DNA from: Mimachlamys varia
Taxonomy: Eukaryota; Mollusca; Bivalvia; Pectinida; Pectinidae
Reading direction: 5' to 3'
NCBI GenBank assembly: GCA_947623455.1
Contig: OX392529.1
Span: 62,557,686 to 62,621,685 of the forward strand
DNA: 64,000 nt
In this document: positions 1 through 11,740 of the stretch, piece by piece
How the letters are laid out: every line of letters begins with the position of its first letter
Position numbering within the stretch: position 1 is the stretch's first letter
The notes under the pieces: generated by a model
What the model was told of the DNA's origin: nothing
Databases searched by the model: none
Seen by the model: the letters and a program-made list of their open reading frames with translations, nothing else
Translations under genes and position numbers: made by a program

Positions 1-1242
1 CGATTACATCTATCCGGTAAGTACTATAGCCAAATACCACAACCCCGACTACATCTATCCGGTAAGTACTATAGCCAAATACCACACCCGCGACTACATC
101 TACCCGGTAAGTACTATAGCCAAATACCACAACCCCGACTACATCTATCCAGTAAGTACTGTAGCCAAATACCACACCCACCACTACATCTATCCTGTAA
201 GTACTGTAGCCAAATACCACACCCGCAACTACATCTATCCAGTAAGTATTGTAGCCAAATACCACACCCGCAACTACATCTATCCAGTAAGTACTGTAGC
301 CAAATACCACACCCGCAACTACATCTATCCAGTAAGTATTGTAGCCAAATACCACACCCGCAACTACATCTATCCAGAAAGTACTGTAGCCAAATACCAC
401 ACCCGCAACTACATCTATCCAGTAAGTACTGTAGCCAAATACCACACCCGTGACTACATCTATCCTGTAAGTACTGTAGCCAAATACCACACCCGCAACT
501 ACATCTATCCAGTAAGTACTGTAGCCAAATACCACACCCGTGACTACATCTATCCAGTAAGTACTGTAGCCAAATACCACAACCGTGACTACATCTATCC
601 AGTAAGTACTGTAGCCAAATACCACACCCGTGACTACATCTATCCAGTAAGTACTGTAGCCAAATACCACACCCGTGACTACATCTATCCTGTAAGTACT
701 GAAGCCAAATACCACACCCGCGACTACATCTATCTGGTAAGTACTGTAGCCAAATACCACACCCGTGACTACATCTATCCTGTAAGTACTGTAGCCAAAT
801 ACCACACCCGCGACTACATCTATCCGGTAAGTACTGTAGCCAAATACCACACCCGTGACTACATCTATCCTGTAAGTACTGTAGCCAAATACCACACCCG
901 CGACTACATCTATCTGGTAAGTACTGTAGCCAAATACCACACCCGCGACTACATCTATCTGGTAAGTACTGTAGCCAAATACCACATCCGCAACTACATT
1001 TATCTTGTAAGTACTGTAGCCAAATACCACATCCGCAACTACATCTATCCGGTAAGTATTGTAGCCAAATACCACATCCGCAACTACATCTATCCGGTAA
1101 GTACTGTAGCCAAATACCACATCCGCAACTACATCTATCCGGTAAGTACTGTAGCCAAATACCACATCCGCAACTACATCTATCCGGTAAGTACTGTAGC
1201 CAAATACCACACCCATGACTACATCTATCCGGTAAGTACTGT
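1..1242 (+). repeat. 45-bp minisatellite made of KMT2C/D exon 3' end plus its splice donor
   Basis: Units start at 1, 46, 91 and so on every 45 bases; there are 27 full copies and a 27-base partial copy, and the array runs off the left edge. Each unit reads as about 33 exon-like bases followed by a consensus donor, CCG|GTAAGTACT. The frame starting at base 2 stays open without a stop until the TAA at 1292-1294 and encodes DYIYPVSTVAKYHTR per unit. The exon-like part ends YHTRDYIYP in phase 0, exactly the phase needed to join the next exon, which begins VGYKSS at 1367. Animal KMT2C/D proteins have a similar H...YPVGY stretch entering FYRN, so the unit is inferred to derive from the upstream KMT2C/D exon-intron border. 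Copies differ mainly before the donor (CCG, CCA, CCT or CTG) and one near 376 has GAAAGT instead of GTAAGT. The last donor is at 1232 and continues into unique intron sequence. Confidence 0.9.
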
Positions 1243-1366
1243 TACATGGAAAATATCACCAAAAACAATAAACAAAATGGATAAGGATTTCTAATCAGGA
1301 ATATTCGAGCGAGAAAGATGGATTGATTGACATGTACTTTAACTTAATAATCTGGTTTTTTTTAAG

Positions 1367-4240
1367 GTTGGCTATAAATCGAGTCGTTTTTACTGGAGTA
1401 TGCGTCGGCTTTACAAACGATGTCGATACGTGTGCAGCATCTTTGAGAACGAAGGTCAGCCAGGATTTAAGATCCAAGTGGTAGAGCGGGGATTTGAGGA
1501 CTTGGTGATGGAAGATATCACACCTCGTGGGGTCTGGTCCAAGATCCTAGAGCCGCTCGACAAGATGAGAAAGAATGCAGATCTTGTCAAAATCTTCCCC
1601 AACTTTATCACTGGGGAAGAGCTGTTTGGTCTAACAGAGCCCACCATCATCAGGGTCCTCGAGTCAGTAAGTGTAACTTTTAGAAATTCCACCTTGGAAA
1701 AAGTAGAAGTTTAACTCTACATGAAGAAATATTTGAACTCTTCTAATTCAAAGGTTTGAATAGTTCATAATTGAATCAATTTTCACATCAAATGGAGTGG
1801 AACCAAAGTAACTGGGGGTAGCCATATATAATGAATTTCAGGGGTGAATGAGCAAGTAACTCATTGAATGCAGCTGCTTTACTTTTAACAACGGTATAGC
1901 TATTGCTATGGTAATGTCTAATAGCTACTGTCTATTTATTTCTCTCCAGCTACCCGGAACTGACCAGCTCACTAACTATCACTTCAAGTTTGGTCGGTCA
2001 TCACTCATTGACATGCCTCTCCTGATCAACCCAACAGGCTGTGCCAGAACAGAGCCGAAAATGCGCACCCACTTCAGGAGGTAAGGCCCACTGCATAGTG
2101 GCCAAGTCTGATCTTAAACAGCATGTTATGTTACACAGTTAAAGACGTTGACACAGCACAGAGGTTATACAGGTTCAGAGTTCAGAGGGCAAACATAGAT
2201 AGGATTTCAGTTGGTGGTATAAAGGTCAAATGTTGGTGCAGAGGTCAAACATATATAAAAACATAATGGTATTATGTTTGACTATATATTGTGTGTGACT
2301 GTTATGTCTTGTTTTGTAATTCTTAAATTCTCGTTTTACAGACCCCACACTCTGCAGTCTAGCAACACATCTCGTTCACTGCCCACCACAGTCACCGGGG
2401 TGACTGGTGACCTCAACTCCCCATACATGAAACAGTTTGTCCACTCAAAGTCTCAACAGTACCGACGCCTCAAGACAGAGTGGAAAAACAATGTGTACCT
2501 TGGACGCTCCAGGATCCAGGTAAGACCTGAAGTCAGATCGGCAATCAACCTGTTTCTTTATGATACTCTACCACATGTTTCATGTTATTTCAATGTTTAA
2601 GGTAGAACTTGGCTTGAGGCTTGAACCAAAAGGTTGGAGCTCATTGAAAATTAATTTGGATGTTAAGTGGCTTTAGATTTAAAGATCAATCGTTAATATT
2701 TTGTTTTTTTTTATTTCTGTGGTTATGTTTGTAAAATTGAAATGCAATTGGTTATGATGAAATATTGGTGTCATTGGTGGGAAGTTATCTTTTACTTGTG
2801 GTGAAATATTGGTGTCAGTGGTGGGAAGTTATGTTAAACTTGAGATGAAATATTGGTGTCAGTGGTGGGAAGTTATCTTTTACTTATGAAATATTGGTGT
2901 CAGTGTTGGGAAGTTATTTTTAACTTGTGAAATATTGGTGTCAGTGTTGGGAAGTTATCTTTTACTTGTGAAATATTGGTGTCAGTGGTGGGAAGTTTTC
3001 TTTTAATGATGACGAAATATTGGTGTCAGTGGTGGGAAGTTATCGTTTACTGATGATGAAATATTGGTGTCAGCGGTGGGAAGTTTTCTTTTACTTATGA
3101 AATATTGGTGTCAGCGGTGGGAAGTTTTCTTTTACTTTTAAGGAAATATTGGTGTCAGTAGTGGGAAGTTATCTTTTACTTGAGATAAAATATTGGTGTC
3201 AATGGTGGGAAGTTATTGGTTGACTACCGTACATTCATTTAGGCGAGTCTATTATGGTTTATAATGTTGAAAGAGTTTATTTGAGGTTATCGCTCAATTG
3301 TTATGTTTTGACCATTCAGGGCCTTGGATTGTTCGCTGCCAAGGATACAGAGAAGCACACCATGGTGATTGAGTATATCGGAGACCTCATCCGTAACGAG
3401 GTGGCCAATCGTCGCGAGGTGATCTACGAAGAGCAGAATCGTGGTGTGTACATGTTCCGCATTGACAATGAGGTAGTAGTGGATGCCACTATGGCTGGTG
3501 GCCCTGCCCGCTATATCAACCACTCCTGTAACCCCAACTGTGTGGCAGAGGTGGTGGCCTTCGACAAGGAGAGCAAGATCATCATCATAACCAACCGCAA
3601 GCTCGCCAAGGGCGAGGAGGTAGGCATTCTTCAGTAAAACACTCATAACCAACCGCAATTGTACTTATTATGGTAGCCATAGATATGAGAAAGATGTGGG
3701 TGTTTTAATTGTGTATTTATTAATATTTACAGTCTACACTGATATTCACTCGATAACCATTGTACTGCAATCTAGTGTTATTTTCCAATAACTATACTTG
3801 AGAACGTGCAAAATTTCTATGACGTCGACAACAATACATGTGGGCGGAACTATGCAAATTATCCCGTAAGAATCACAATTATGTAACGTCATCAACAATT
3901 GACATGGGAGAAGCTAGCTACAGCTTATGCAAACTTCATCCTGTTACATTTATTGAACTGTTTTCACGTTTGTAAGTTTTGAAATGGAGCACAATTTACC
4001 TCGTGCTCCATTGGATTTATGATCTAATAAACTAAACAAAATCAAAGGTTAATCCTTAAGTGGATGTTTTAGGTACTGTCTATGTACAAGTGGTTCCACA
4101 ATGACTTATCGGTTTGTTTATGTGCTGTAACTTTGTGTCTTTCACAGTTGACGTATGACTACAAGTTTGACTTTGAAGACGAGCAGCACAAGATTCCCTG
4201 TTGCTGTGGAGCACCTAACTGTCGGAAGTGGATGAACTAA
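1367..4240 (+). CDS. KMT2C/D: Histone H3K4 methyltransferase KMT2C/D (trithorax-related), C-terminal exons, 5'-partial
   Basis: Exons: 1367-1666, 1950-2080, 2342-2519, 3320-3619 and 4148-4240, all with AG/GT borders and consistent phase, giving 333 residues to a TAA. In order they encode FYRN and FYRC ([34 protein letters not shown], then [13 protein letters not shown]), a linker with [19 protein letters not shown], the SET domain ([39 protein letters not shown]) and post-SET with its zinc-binding cysteines ([10 protein letters not shown]) ending RKWMN. The cofactor-binding NHSC and the catalytic tyrosine region YDY are intact. Family knowledge: this enzyme is the catalytic subunit of the nuclear COMPASS-like complex that monomethylates H3K4 at enhancers. 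The 5' part, several thousand residues in this family, is outside the window. The intron before 1367 carries the 45-bp donor array. The FYRN-FYRC-SET order and linker match KMT2C/D better than KMT2A/B. Confidence 0.95.
2757..3215 (+). repeat. Intronic tandem repeat, ~40-47 bp unit
   Basis: About ten copies of GAAATATTGGTGTCAGTGG followed by GGGAAGTTATCTTTTACTT fill the KMT2C/D intron between the linker exon (ending 2519) and the SET exon (starting 3320). Spacer length varies between units. The array ends about 100 bases before the SET-exon acceptor and contains no exon sequence. Confidence 0.85.
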
Positions 4241-5211
4241 ATGTTTGTCAATCTACGCAACACACCCCCGAGTCCCTGTGTTACAGCATCATGTTATTGG
4301 CTTATCAACATCATAGCCACACAACTTCAACATGAAATAGGAATGAATGTGTGAACACAATGTCATCCGAACAGTGAACACTGAATTAGACTTATGTATT
4401 CATGAAGTGATGGGAGACTGCGTTTCTGTGGTATATATAGTCCTATCCATGAAGTGATGGTAGACTTCGTTTCTGTGGTATATATAGTCCTATCGAATAC
4501 ATTACAACCCTATTGCAAGACAAGAAATCATGGACTTGACTGAAACTGGTACTAGACAACTCCCCAACTTAAAGACAACCTGTCTGCAGCCGATTCGTCT
4601 GCATGACAAAACAAAAACCTGGATTTTTAATACTCTTGGAATTGAGACAATTTTGACTACACCAACCGCATACAAGGATTTTGGTGAACTTTGACACTTG
4701 GACTGACCAGTGTGGGTCAAATAGTCCGTCTGTGATAGCCTTTCCCTCGTCCTCCCAAGTTACCTGATTCAGCAGATGGACGACACTGTCTGTTGTGGAG
4801 GAGGAGGATGTATATGACATTAGATAAATAGAAGGTGCCCACCAAATACAGAGCATTTTTACCGGCGAGATTTATACTGAAAATGAAATGTTCTTTATAA
4901 AATGGCAGAGGTTTAATTGGATACTCACTAGCTAGCTAGTCACTGCTACGCCTATAGATCTTCCTTAATTTACTGCACAGTGATGTTAATAGATTGTGGC
5001 AGCCATTTTGCTTATACATGACCGTGGCTGTAGGCAGTCTGAGCAGTGATCCTCGCTGTAACTGTTTGTTCCCTTCCTAGGTCACATCACCCAACAAATG
5101 TATTACACTTTGTGAATTTTATCCGTGTGAACTGTTTTTATTCTAAGAATGAATTATGCAAATAACCCAAAAGGAGACCAATCAGCCAAATTGTGCCATT
5201 TCTGATATATC

Positions 5212-5398
5212 AGCAGTTAGGACGCAATCTATATCTGCCGTTAGGAACACGTTCTTTATCGGCGGTTAGGAACGTGTTCGATATCGGCGATTAGGAACAC
5301 GTTCTATAATGGCGGTTAGGATCGTGATCTATATCTGCCGTTAGGAACGTGTTCTATATCAGCGGTTAGAAACACGTTCTATATCAGTGGTTAGGAAT
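5212..5398 (+). repeat. ~26-bp tandem repeat in the KMT2C/D 3' flank
   Basis: About seven degenerate copies of a unit like TATCGGCGGTTAGGAACACG, with alternation between AACACGTTCT and AACGTGTTCT. The ACACGT/ACGTGT alternation makes parts of the unit self-complementary. Confidence 0.8.
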
Positions 5399-8300
5399 GT
5401 ATGTTGACTCGTATATTTAGTATGAATGGAAATCAGTTCTCTACTGCTACTAGTGTTTGAGTGTATATAGTGTATGTGTGGGTTGGGTCAGTGTGTGTGT
5501 GTGTATGGTGTAGGTCGGATCGTACATTGTCTAACATAATCAGTGTTTGGACTTTAGCCTACCTCATTTAGTGTAACGTGTATCATAGTTACCCATAGAA
5601 AACTCACATTCGTTTCCGTATTGGTATGTCAGGGCTATTAGACTTGCTCTAGTCCGAGGAACAGTGGTTCCGATTTAAAACTAGTATGGCGTAATTGCAG
5701 AAAATATAGTAAACTAAAAATGTATTAAATATTATGCTTGGATAGGAAATGAAATCAGTTGTATAGGTTAAAAATGTAGCCCTCTTTCCCCCCCTATTGG
5801 TCCTGAATAGGCAGCTCTGAAGTATTGAACTGGAAGATACTAAAAGTGACCAGTAGGGGACACAGGGTGTGTGATGTTGTGTATATATATATTGTCATTA
5901 CGAACAAAATAGAATTCTCAGACTTACTTGAAAAGTATGTTATTTTCTAGTTACCATGTGTGTATATGTCTAAGTATAGATTTATTCCTCCGGTTCAGAA
6001 TTCTGACTCTTTTTTTTCCGGCAATTTGTAATCGTGTTGGAATTGATCATGTTGATTGCCTGATATTGTAGTGTTTTTATCATTATTATTGATATTCTGT
6101 ATTAGCGTCTTGGTCGTCATTTTTATACCTGGGATTGTGATTACAGCTCTCTGTAATATAACATATATCTATATATTAAAGGTTTTTTTAATTGGTTATA
6201 TTTATAGATTTACAGCAGTGGAGCGGTATGTGAAGACGGAGAATACATTGTTATCTATAAGAATAGATTTATAATATCTGTTGTTATTAATTTGTGAAGT
6301 TATTCCATATTAATTGTTTTTACATTTTCTTCTTTGTTTCTCATTATGTAAATTTTATTGTTGAGGACAGTAAGGCGAAACAAACTTGTCTGGTTCTGGT
6401 AAACAAAAAATGAAAAAAATCAATATTTTCAAAATGGGTACTGCTTATGGAAAAGATGTGAATATGTGAATTGCAGATAATCCCATAATATTGTCGAAGT
6501 GGTTTGTGATAGGCTGCAATTAGTACACAGTAGTACCTACACCAAATACACATTCTGTTATCAGTACAGAACTTACAGAAAACTGGTTCTACAATATTTA
6601 CTGTAAACACTGACAGAGATATTAGGTTATAACTCAGATTTGTTGATGGCTTTTCCTTTTGTATAAACTATATTTTTGGCATTTTTAGCTAAGGCTATAT
6701 TATAGCTGGGCTATTGTCACTACTTTATTTAATTAGCCAGGATTATGCATCGATGCCTTTTCGTTATACACGACCTCTACCGGTTAACTGGGGAACTATT
6801 TTTAATCATTTTCAGGCCCTACTGTCATTATTATGTATAATTTTGGACTGAAAGATTGTTGTAAACTTGCCAGGACCACACAATGAGTTTTCCTCATCTG
6901 TTTAGTAACATTATTCTCGCATTACCATGTCCCCTTGAATGTAGCTGTCTAGTTGACGGTCCCTACCCTTGTCTGATAAATAGACTAGCCCTTCCTGTGT
7001 CTGGACCAGTCCCATGTCATTGTGAAGGGAGTTCTTTGTCCTAGTGCTAGAGTGTAGTGTGTTGTATGGTATAGTATGTTAAATAGAATTTTTAAACAGT
7101 TGTGCTATAATTCCTTGTGAGTGATCTCCCCTGTTAGTCACTCTTCTTGTGGAATTATTCTGTAAACTCGAGAACATAGTTCTGTGTGTGGTGTTTTGTC
7201 AAGTGCTGATGAAAGGTGGGAAGACTTTTCCACATTTTTTTTTTTTTTTATCTTTTTCTGTCCAAAACAATTCTTTCTGTAGCTTGTATTACTATATGGT
7301 ACACAAGTTTAAAGTAAGCACATGTATGCCCATTGTAACAGTTAACATTCATCAAGGTGTATATTCATCAAATTATTTGCAGTTTTATTAACTTAACATT
7401 TTTCATTTTCCACATTTGCTTAACAGTGGTTTGTAGGTGTGCTATCTACGTAAGTTTTTCTCCTGATCTCATCTAGAGGAGACATTGATTGAACCAGGCA
7501 GCATATGAAACCATTTGTCCTTGTGTGAGATTCCGTGTTGTAGGCGGGGTGTGAGATTCCGTGTTGTAGGCGGAGCTAGACGAGAGAGCGAGTCTGACAG
7601 GTTTGGTCTTACCACTCGGTATGGGCGATGTTACCGGAGTGGTACTGTCACGTAATTCTATAATTATTTTAGAGTTATAAATCCGAGATCAGTGCGAGAA
7701 CTGTGTGAGATATCGGTGGTATACCCCAGTGATGTTAAGCCACGCCCCGGTTTTCTATGGATTCTAACCCGATATAATTACTAGTTAACGCTGTACACTA
7801 CACAACGTAGTCACATTTCCTGTCCTCGTACAGGCTGATCTCATTCTGTTGTTGTAAGAATTTTTATTTTCACGTCGTCTATGGCAGTGGAGGTAGCTAT
7901 ATCACTCTCCACAATTGTTTATCTTCACTCTGTCAGAAAATTTCTTGGTTTCTTTAATTCTCTCTGAAAACTTCTGTCTTCATATTTTCCTTTGTTGTAA
8001 TGTTTAATTCGGGTCGAGATAAGACTTCCCGAGTCCGCTGCCTATATAGTGAGCCTGCAGTTTTAATTAAAATATGCAAATTCAGTATACTTTTTGTTAT
8101 ACTTTGATTGAGACTAGCGTTGAGATTTTTAAAGAAGATCAAATTGAAAACATGCACTCAAATGTGATTGATTGACAATGCAATCATTTTCTTTTCCAAG
8201 TTTAATTTTAGAATATGGTCCGTCTAGTGAGATTATGCCTGCTGGAGAACTATGTTGGTCATAAAGGTACACAAGTGTGTGTTAAATAGGGGAGATAACT

Positions 8301-8605
8301 TGTGCTAAATTTAATTTTTGTTCTGTGTATATGTATGCATTTTGTAAAGGGGTAAATTAATCCTACCCCAAAAAGTTATACTTTTGTCAGAAACATTTGA
8401 TGAAATGTTTGTTTTGATTTTCATGAAATTCCATCAAAATTGAAAAAAAAAAACAAAAAAACAAATGCACTAACAAAGTACTATAAAGGGAATTTTTGTT
8501 TGTTTTTGTTTTTGAGATCTGGAAATCTGCTGAATTTAAAGCAATAAATGGTGACAGTTTTTGTTATGATATATATCACAAACATATTGCATAATACTCT
8601 GAATG

Positions 8606-9038
8606 AGGTCTCCTGTACGTGTGACCGGTCAGAGGCAGGTCTCCTGTATGTGTGACCGGTCAGAGGCGGGTCTCCTGTATGTGTGACCGGTCAAAGGCGG
8701 GTCTCCTGTATGTGTGACCGGTCAAAGGCGGGTCTCCTGTATGTGTGACCGGTCAAAGGCGGGTCTCCTGTATGTGTGACCGGTCAAAGGCGGGTCTCCT
8801 GTATGTGTGACCGGACAGAGGCAAGTCACCTGTATGTGTGACCGGTCAAAGGCAGGTCTCATGCATGTGTGACCGGTCAAAGGCGGGTCTCCTGTATGTG
8901 TGACCGGTCAAAGGCGGGTCTCCTGTATGTGTGACCGGTCAGAGGCGAGCCTCCTGTATGTGTGACCGGACAGAGGCAAGTCACCTGTATGTGTGACCGG
9001 TCAGAGGCGGGTCTCCTGTATGTGTGACCGGTCAAAGA
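8606..9038 (+). repeat. 31-bp tandem repeat with GACCGGTC palindrome
   Basis: About 14 copies of GGTCTCCTGTATGTGTGACC followed by GGTCAAAGGCG. Each unit carries the palindrome GACCGGTC, changed to GACCGGAC in two copies. Direct tandem copies with no unique spacers. Confidence 0.9.
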
Positions 9039-9539
9039 CTGGTTTCTTGGTTAATGGTTGGATTTTTTTTTTTAAACATAACTTGTTATTTTTAACATCT
9101 TCATTCTTATATCTCAATAATAATGATGTGGACTCTATTCAAATATTTGCAGTGACATTGAATATTTCTTTTTCAATGTACAAACTTTCTTTGACAAATT
9201 TTTGTGTTATTATCTATATTTCTTTTGGAAATTTATGTTTGATAGTGGAAGTATGTAAGCCATACAAAGTCATTTTGTTAAAACAAAAAACACAACTAAT
9301 GCAAGAAGGGGTATGGGAAAAGCTACTTGATTGGATGAGAAAGTGTGAGTACATGAGCACTTGGATGCCAGTTTATTACTAAATTATTGCTTCGTTATGG
9401 AGAGTTTGTTATGTATAGCCTGTAGTCTTCACTGTACATAGTCCATTTCCATGTAACATGATGGGATGCTGCTGACAGGAGCACTAGATGATTCAGATCG
9501 AGAAATAAATAAGTATACAGATATGAAATGAAATCTCGT

Positions 9540-9660
9540 TTTGTTTTTCGTTCACTTGATCATTGGTATGGCGTCTTGTCATCAATCTGTATCAGGTCAC
9601 CTGAGCTTTGCTCAATTGACCTATTCCGATTACTTTCCGTCCGTTGTAATACGTTAACTT
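9540..9660 (+). mobile_element. Fragment of a dispersed repeat
   Basis: The stretch contains CAGGTCACCTGAGCTTTGCT and CTTTCCGTCCGTTGTAATAC, the vocabulary of the hairpin-ended dispersed elements found elsewhere in the window. It abuts the 157-bp-core element that starts at 9661. Only an end fragment is visible. Confidence 0.4.
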
Positions 9661-10407
9661 TTTTAGCTCACCTGGTAAGAAGGACCGAGGTGAGCTTTTG
9701 CCATACTGTAGCGTCCGTCAACAATTTTTTAAACGACTTCTCCATAACCACTGATAGAAAATCAGCTTAATTTGGCAGGAAGCATCCTTAGGTGCCCAGG
9801 ATTCAAAATTGTACTAATGTTTGGACTGACCCCCTAGGGGGCTGCGGGGCGGGGCCAAAAAGGGTTATTTAGCTAAATTGGTTTAAGCACCTTCTTCTCC
9901 ATAACCATTGATTGGAAATCAGCCTTATGTGGCAGAAAGTATCCCTAGGTGCTCAGGATTTAAAATTGTACTCATTATGGGACTGACCCCCAAGGGAGCT
10001 GAGGGGTGGGGTCATAAAGAATTATTTTGCTATATTGATATTAGCGACTTCTTCTTCATAACCACTGATTGGTAATCAACCGTATATTTAGCAGGAAGCA
10101 TCTCTAGGTGCCCAGAATTCAAAATTGTACCAATGGTGGGACAGAACCCCCTAGGGGGCTGAGGGGCGGGGCTAAAAGTGTTGTTTAGCTACATTGGTTA
10201 AAGCAACTTCTTCTTCATAACCACTGATTGGAAACCAGCCTTATTTGGCAGGAAACATCCCTAGGTGTTCAGGATTCAAAATTGTACTAATGATGGGACT
10301 GACACCCCAGGGAGCTGAGGGGCAGGGTCAAAAAGAAAATACTTTACCATGATAACATAGATACAGTGTATCCAGGTAATGGATACAGACCCTCAGGGCC
10401 TCTTGTT
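9661..10407 (-). mobile_element. Hairpin-ended dispersed element with 157-bp core repeats, copy 1 (about 4 cores)
   Basis: The element starts with an AGCTCACCTGG...CGAGGTGAGCT hairpin and GCGTCCGTCAAC, then has four ~157-bp cores (CCCCTAGGGGGCTG motifs near 9827, 9981, 10140 and 10297), and ends GGGCCTCTTGTTTT. It is the reverse complement of the larger copies at 42903-44606 and 45640-46553. It encodes no protein, so it is non-autonomous. Terminal hairpins with a tandem core resemble rolling-circle (Helitron-type) derivatives, but that assignment is not proven. Confidence 0.75.
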
Positions 10408-11043
10408 TTAGCCCACCATCAGATGGTTGGCTATTCAAATCACCCTGCGTCCTTGGTCTGTCCATCCTTAAACAATTCTTGTGATCACTATTTCTACAAA
10501 AGCACTGAATAGATCCTTCTCAAATTTCATATGCATGGTTCCCTTGGTCCCTAGTTATGCATTGTTATTTTTTAAGTTGATCCGAATAACAATATAGCTG
10601 ATAGGCGGCCATCTTGGATTTTGCATTAATAGTTTGTTATTGCTATTTCTTGAAAAGTACTGAATGGATCCTTCTCAAATTTCATATGCAGGTTCCACTT
10701 GGTCTCTTATTGTGCATTGTCAAATTTTAAAGCTGATCCGAATAACTATATGGTCAACACGCGGCAATCTTGTTTAAAAAATAATACAAGATTGATCTTT
10801 CTTAAATATTTGGAATTTGGATTTGATCGGAAAAACTTAACTCCTAACAAGAGACCTACTGGTATTAACTGGTATTAAGTTTCAAGAGAAATTCTACTTT
10901 CAACTATTATTAAGTTTCAAGAGAAATTCATAGAACTAAAATTAAATACATAAATGAAAGAGAGAAGAGAAAAAGAAGAAGAGAAAAGATACAACTTTCC
11001 AAGAATGATTGAAAAATCGTCAATAGTGGGTGCCAGGATCCCT
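10408..11043 (+). mobile_element. Second hairpin-ended dispersed family, copy 1
   Basis: Begins with AGCCCACCATCAGATGGTTGGCT, a hairpin, followed by TCAAATCACCCTGCG. It contains two or three degenerate ~160-bp units with CTCAAATTTCATATGCAGGTTCC and ends GTGCCAGGATCCCTCTG. It is homologous along its length to 30097-30969. No coding sequence is present. Confidence 0.7.
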
Positions 11044-11740
11044 CTGTTTCCATGGTGCACTGTCTGTCGTCATCCGCCATGCACCAACCGCCGGCCATCC
11101 ATCGTGCGTCAACTTTGACTTCTCACTAACCGAAAGGCCCAGGGTGCTGATATAACACATGTTGCATGCTAGGATGAAGGGCTTCCAAGTCTGCTAAAAT
11201 GAATGATCTTTACCCCCTTTCAAGGTCACAGGGGTCAAATATGTTAAACTATTAAAGCAGCTTCTGCTCAATAACCGCTAGGCCCAGAGAACTGATATTT
11301 AGCCGGTAGCATACTGGGATGAAGGGCTGCCAAGCTTGTTCAAATGAATGATATTGACCCATTTTCAAGATCAAGGGGTCAGATGTGTTAAAAATATTCA
11401 AGGAACTTCCCAATAACCAAAAGGCCGAGAGTACTGATAGTTAGCCTGTAGTGTGCTTGAATGAAGGGCTCCTAAGTTTGTTTGAACAAATGACAAATGA
11501 CCTTGACTCAATTATAATGTCACAGGGGTCAAATGTGTAATAAATCTTCAATAAACCTCTTTTCAATAATCGAAAGGCCCAGAGAAATACTATTTAGCAT
11601 GTAGTATTCTGGAATGAATGGCTAACAAGTTTGTTTGAAAGAATAACTTTGACCCACTTTCAAGGTCACAGGTGTCAAATGCGTAAAAAAAATGCTTTGA
11701 AACATTTTTTCAGTAATGGTAAGGTAAGAGTACTGCTGAA
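11044..11740 (+). mobile_element. Dispersed element with ~140-bp internal repeats
   Basis: Starts with CTGTCTGTCGTCATCCG and GTGCGTCAACTTTGACTTCT, then about four degenerate units, each with CGAAAGGCCCAGAG, a gap, TGAAGGGCT and CAAGGTCACAGGGGTCAAAT. It runs directly into the 25-bp array, whose unit (AAAGGCCCCAGGGTACTG) resembles the AAAGGCCCAGGGTGCTGAT of this element. The array probably grew from it. Confidence 0.6.

Larger units (their letters stand above)
4241..9510 (+). other. 3' UTR and/or downstream flank of KMT2C/D
   Basis: There is no supported gene here. The stretch is AT-rich, mostly single-copy, and contains only short chance reading frames. AATAAA hexamers at 8543-8548 and 9504-9509 are candidate polyadenylation signals. 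If either is used, the 3' UTR would be about 4.3 or 5.3 kb. A 47-bp duplication (4401-4447 and 4448-4494) and a 25-bp duplication near 7533-7576 are present; the larger arrays are listed separately. Confidence 0.5.

Noticed and set aside
3287..3658. 123-codon minus-strand frame
   Set aside because: It is the antisense shadow of the SET exon.
8606..9038. CRISPR-like array
   Set aside because: Direct 31-bp tandem copies without unique spacers, in an animal genome.
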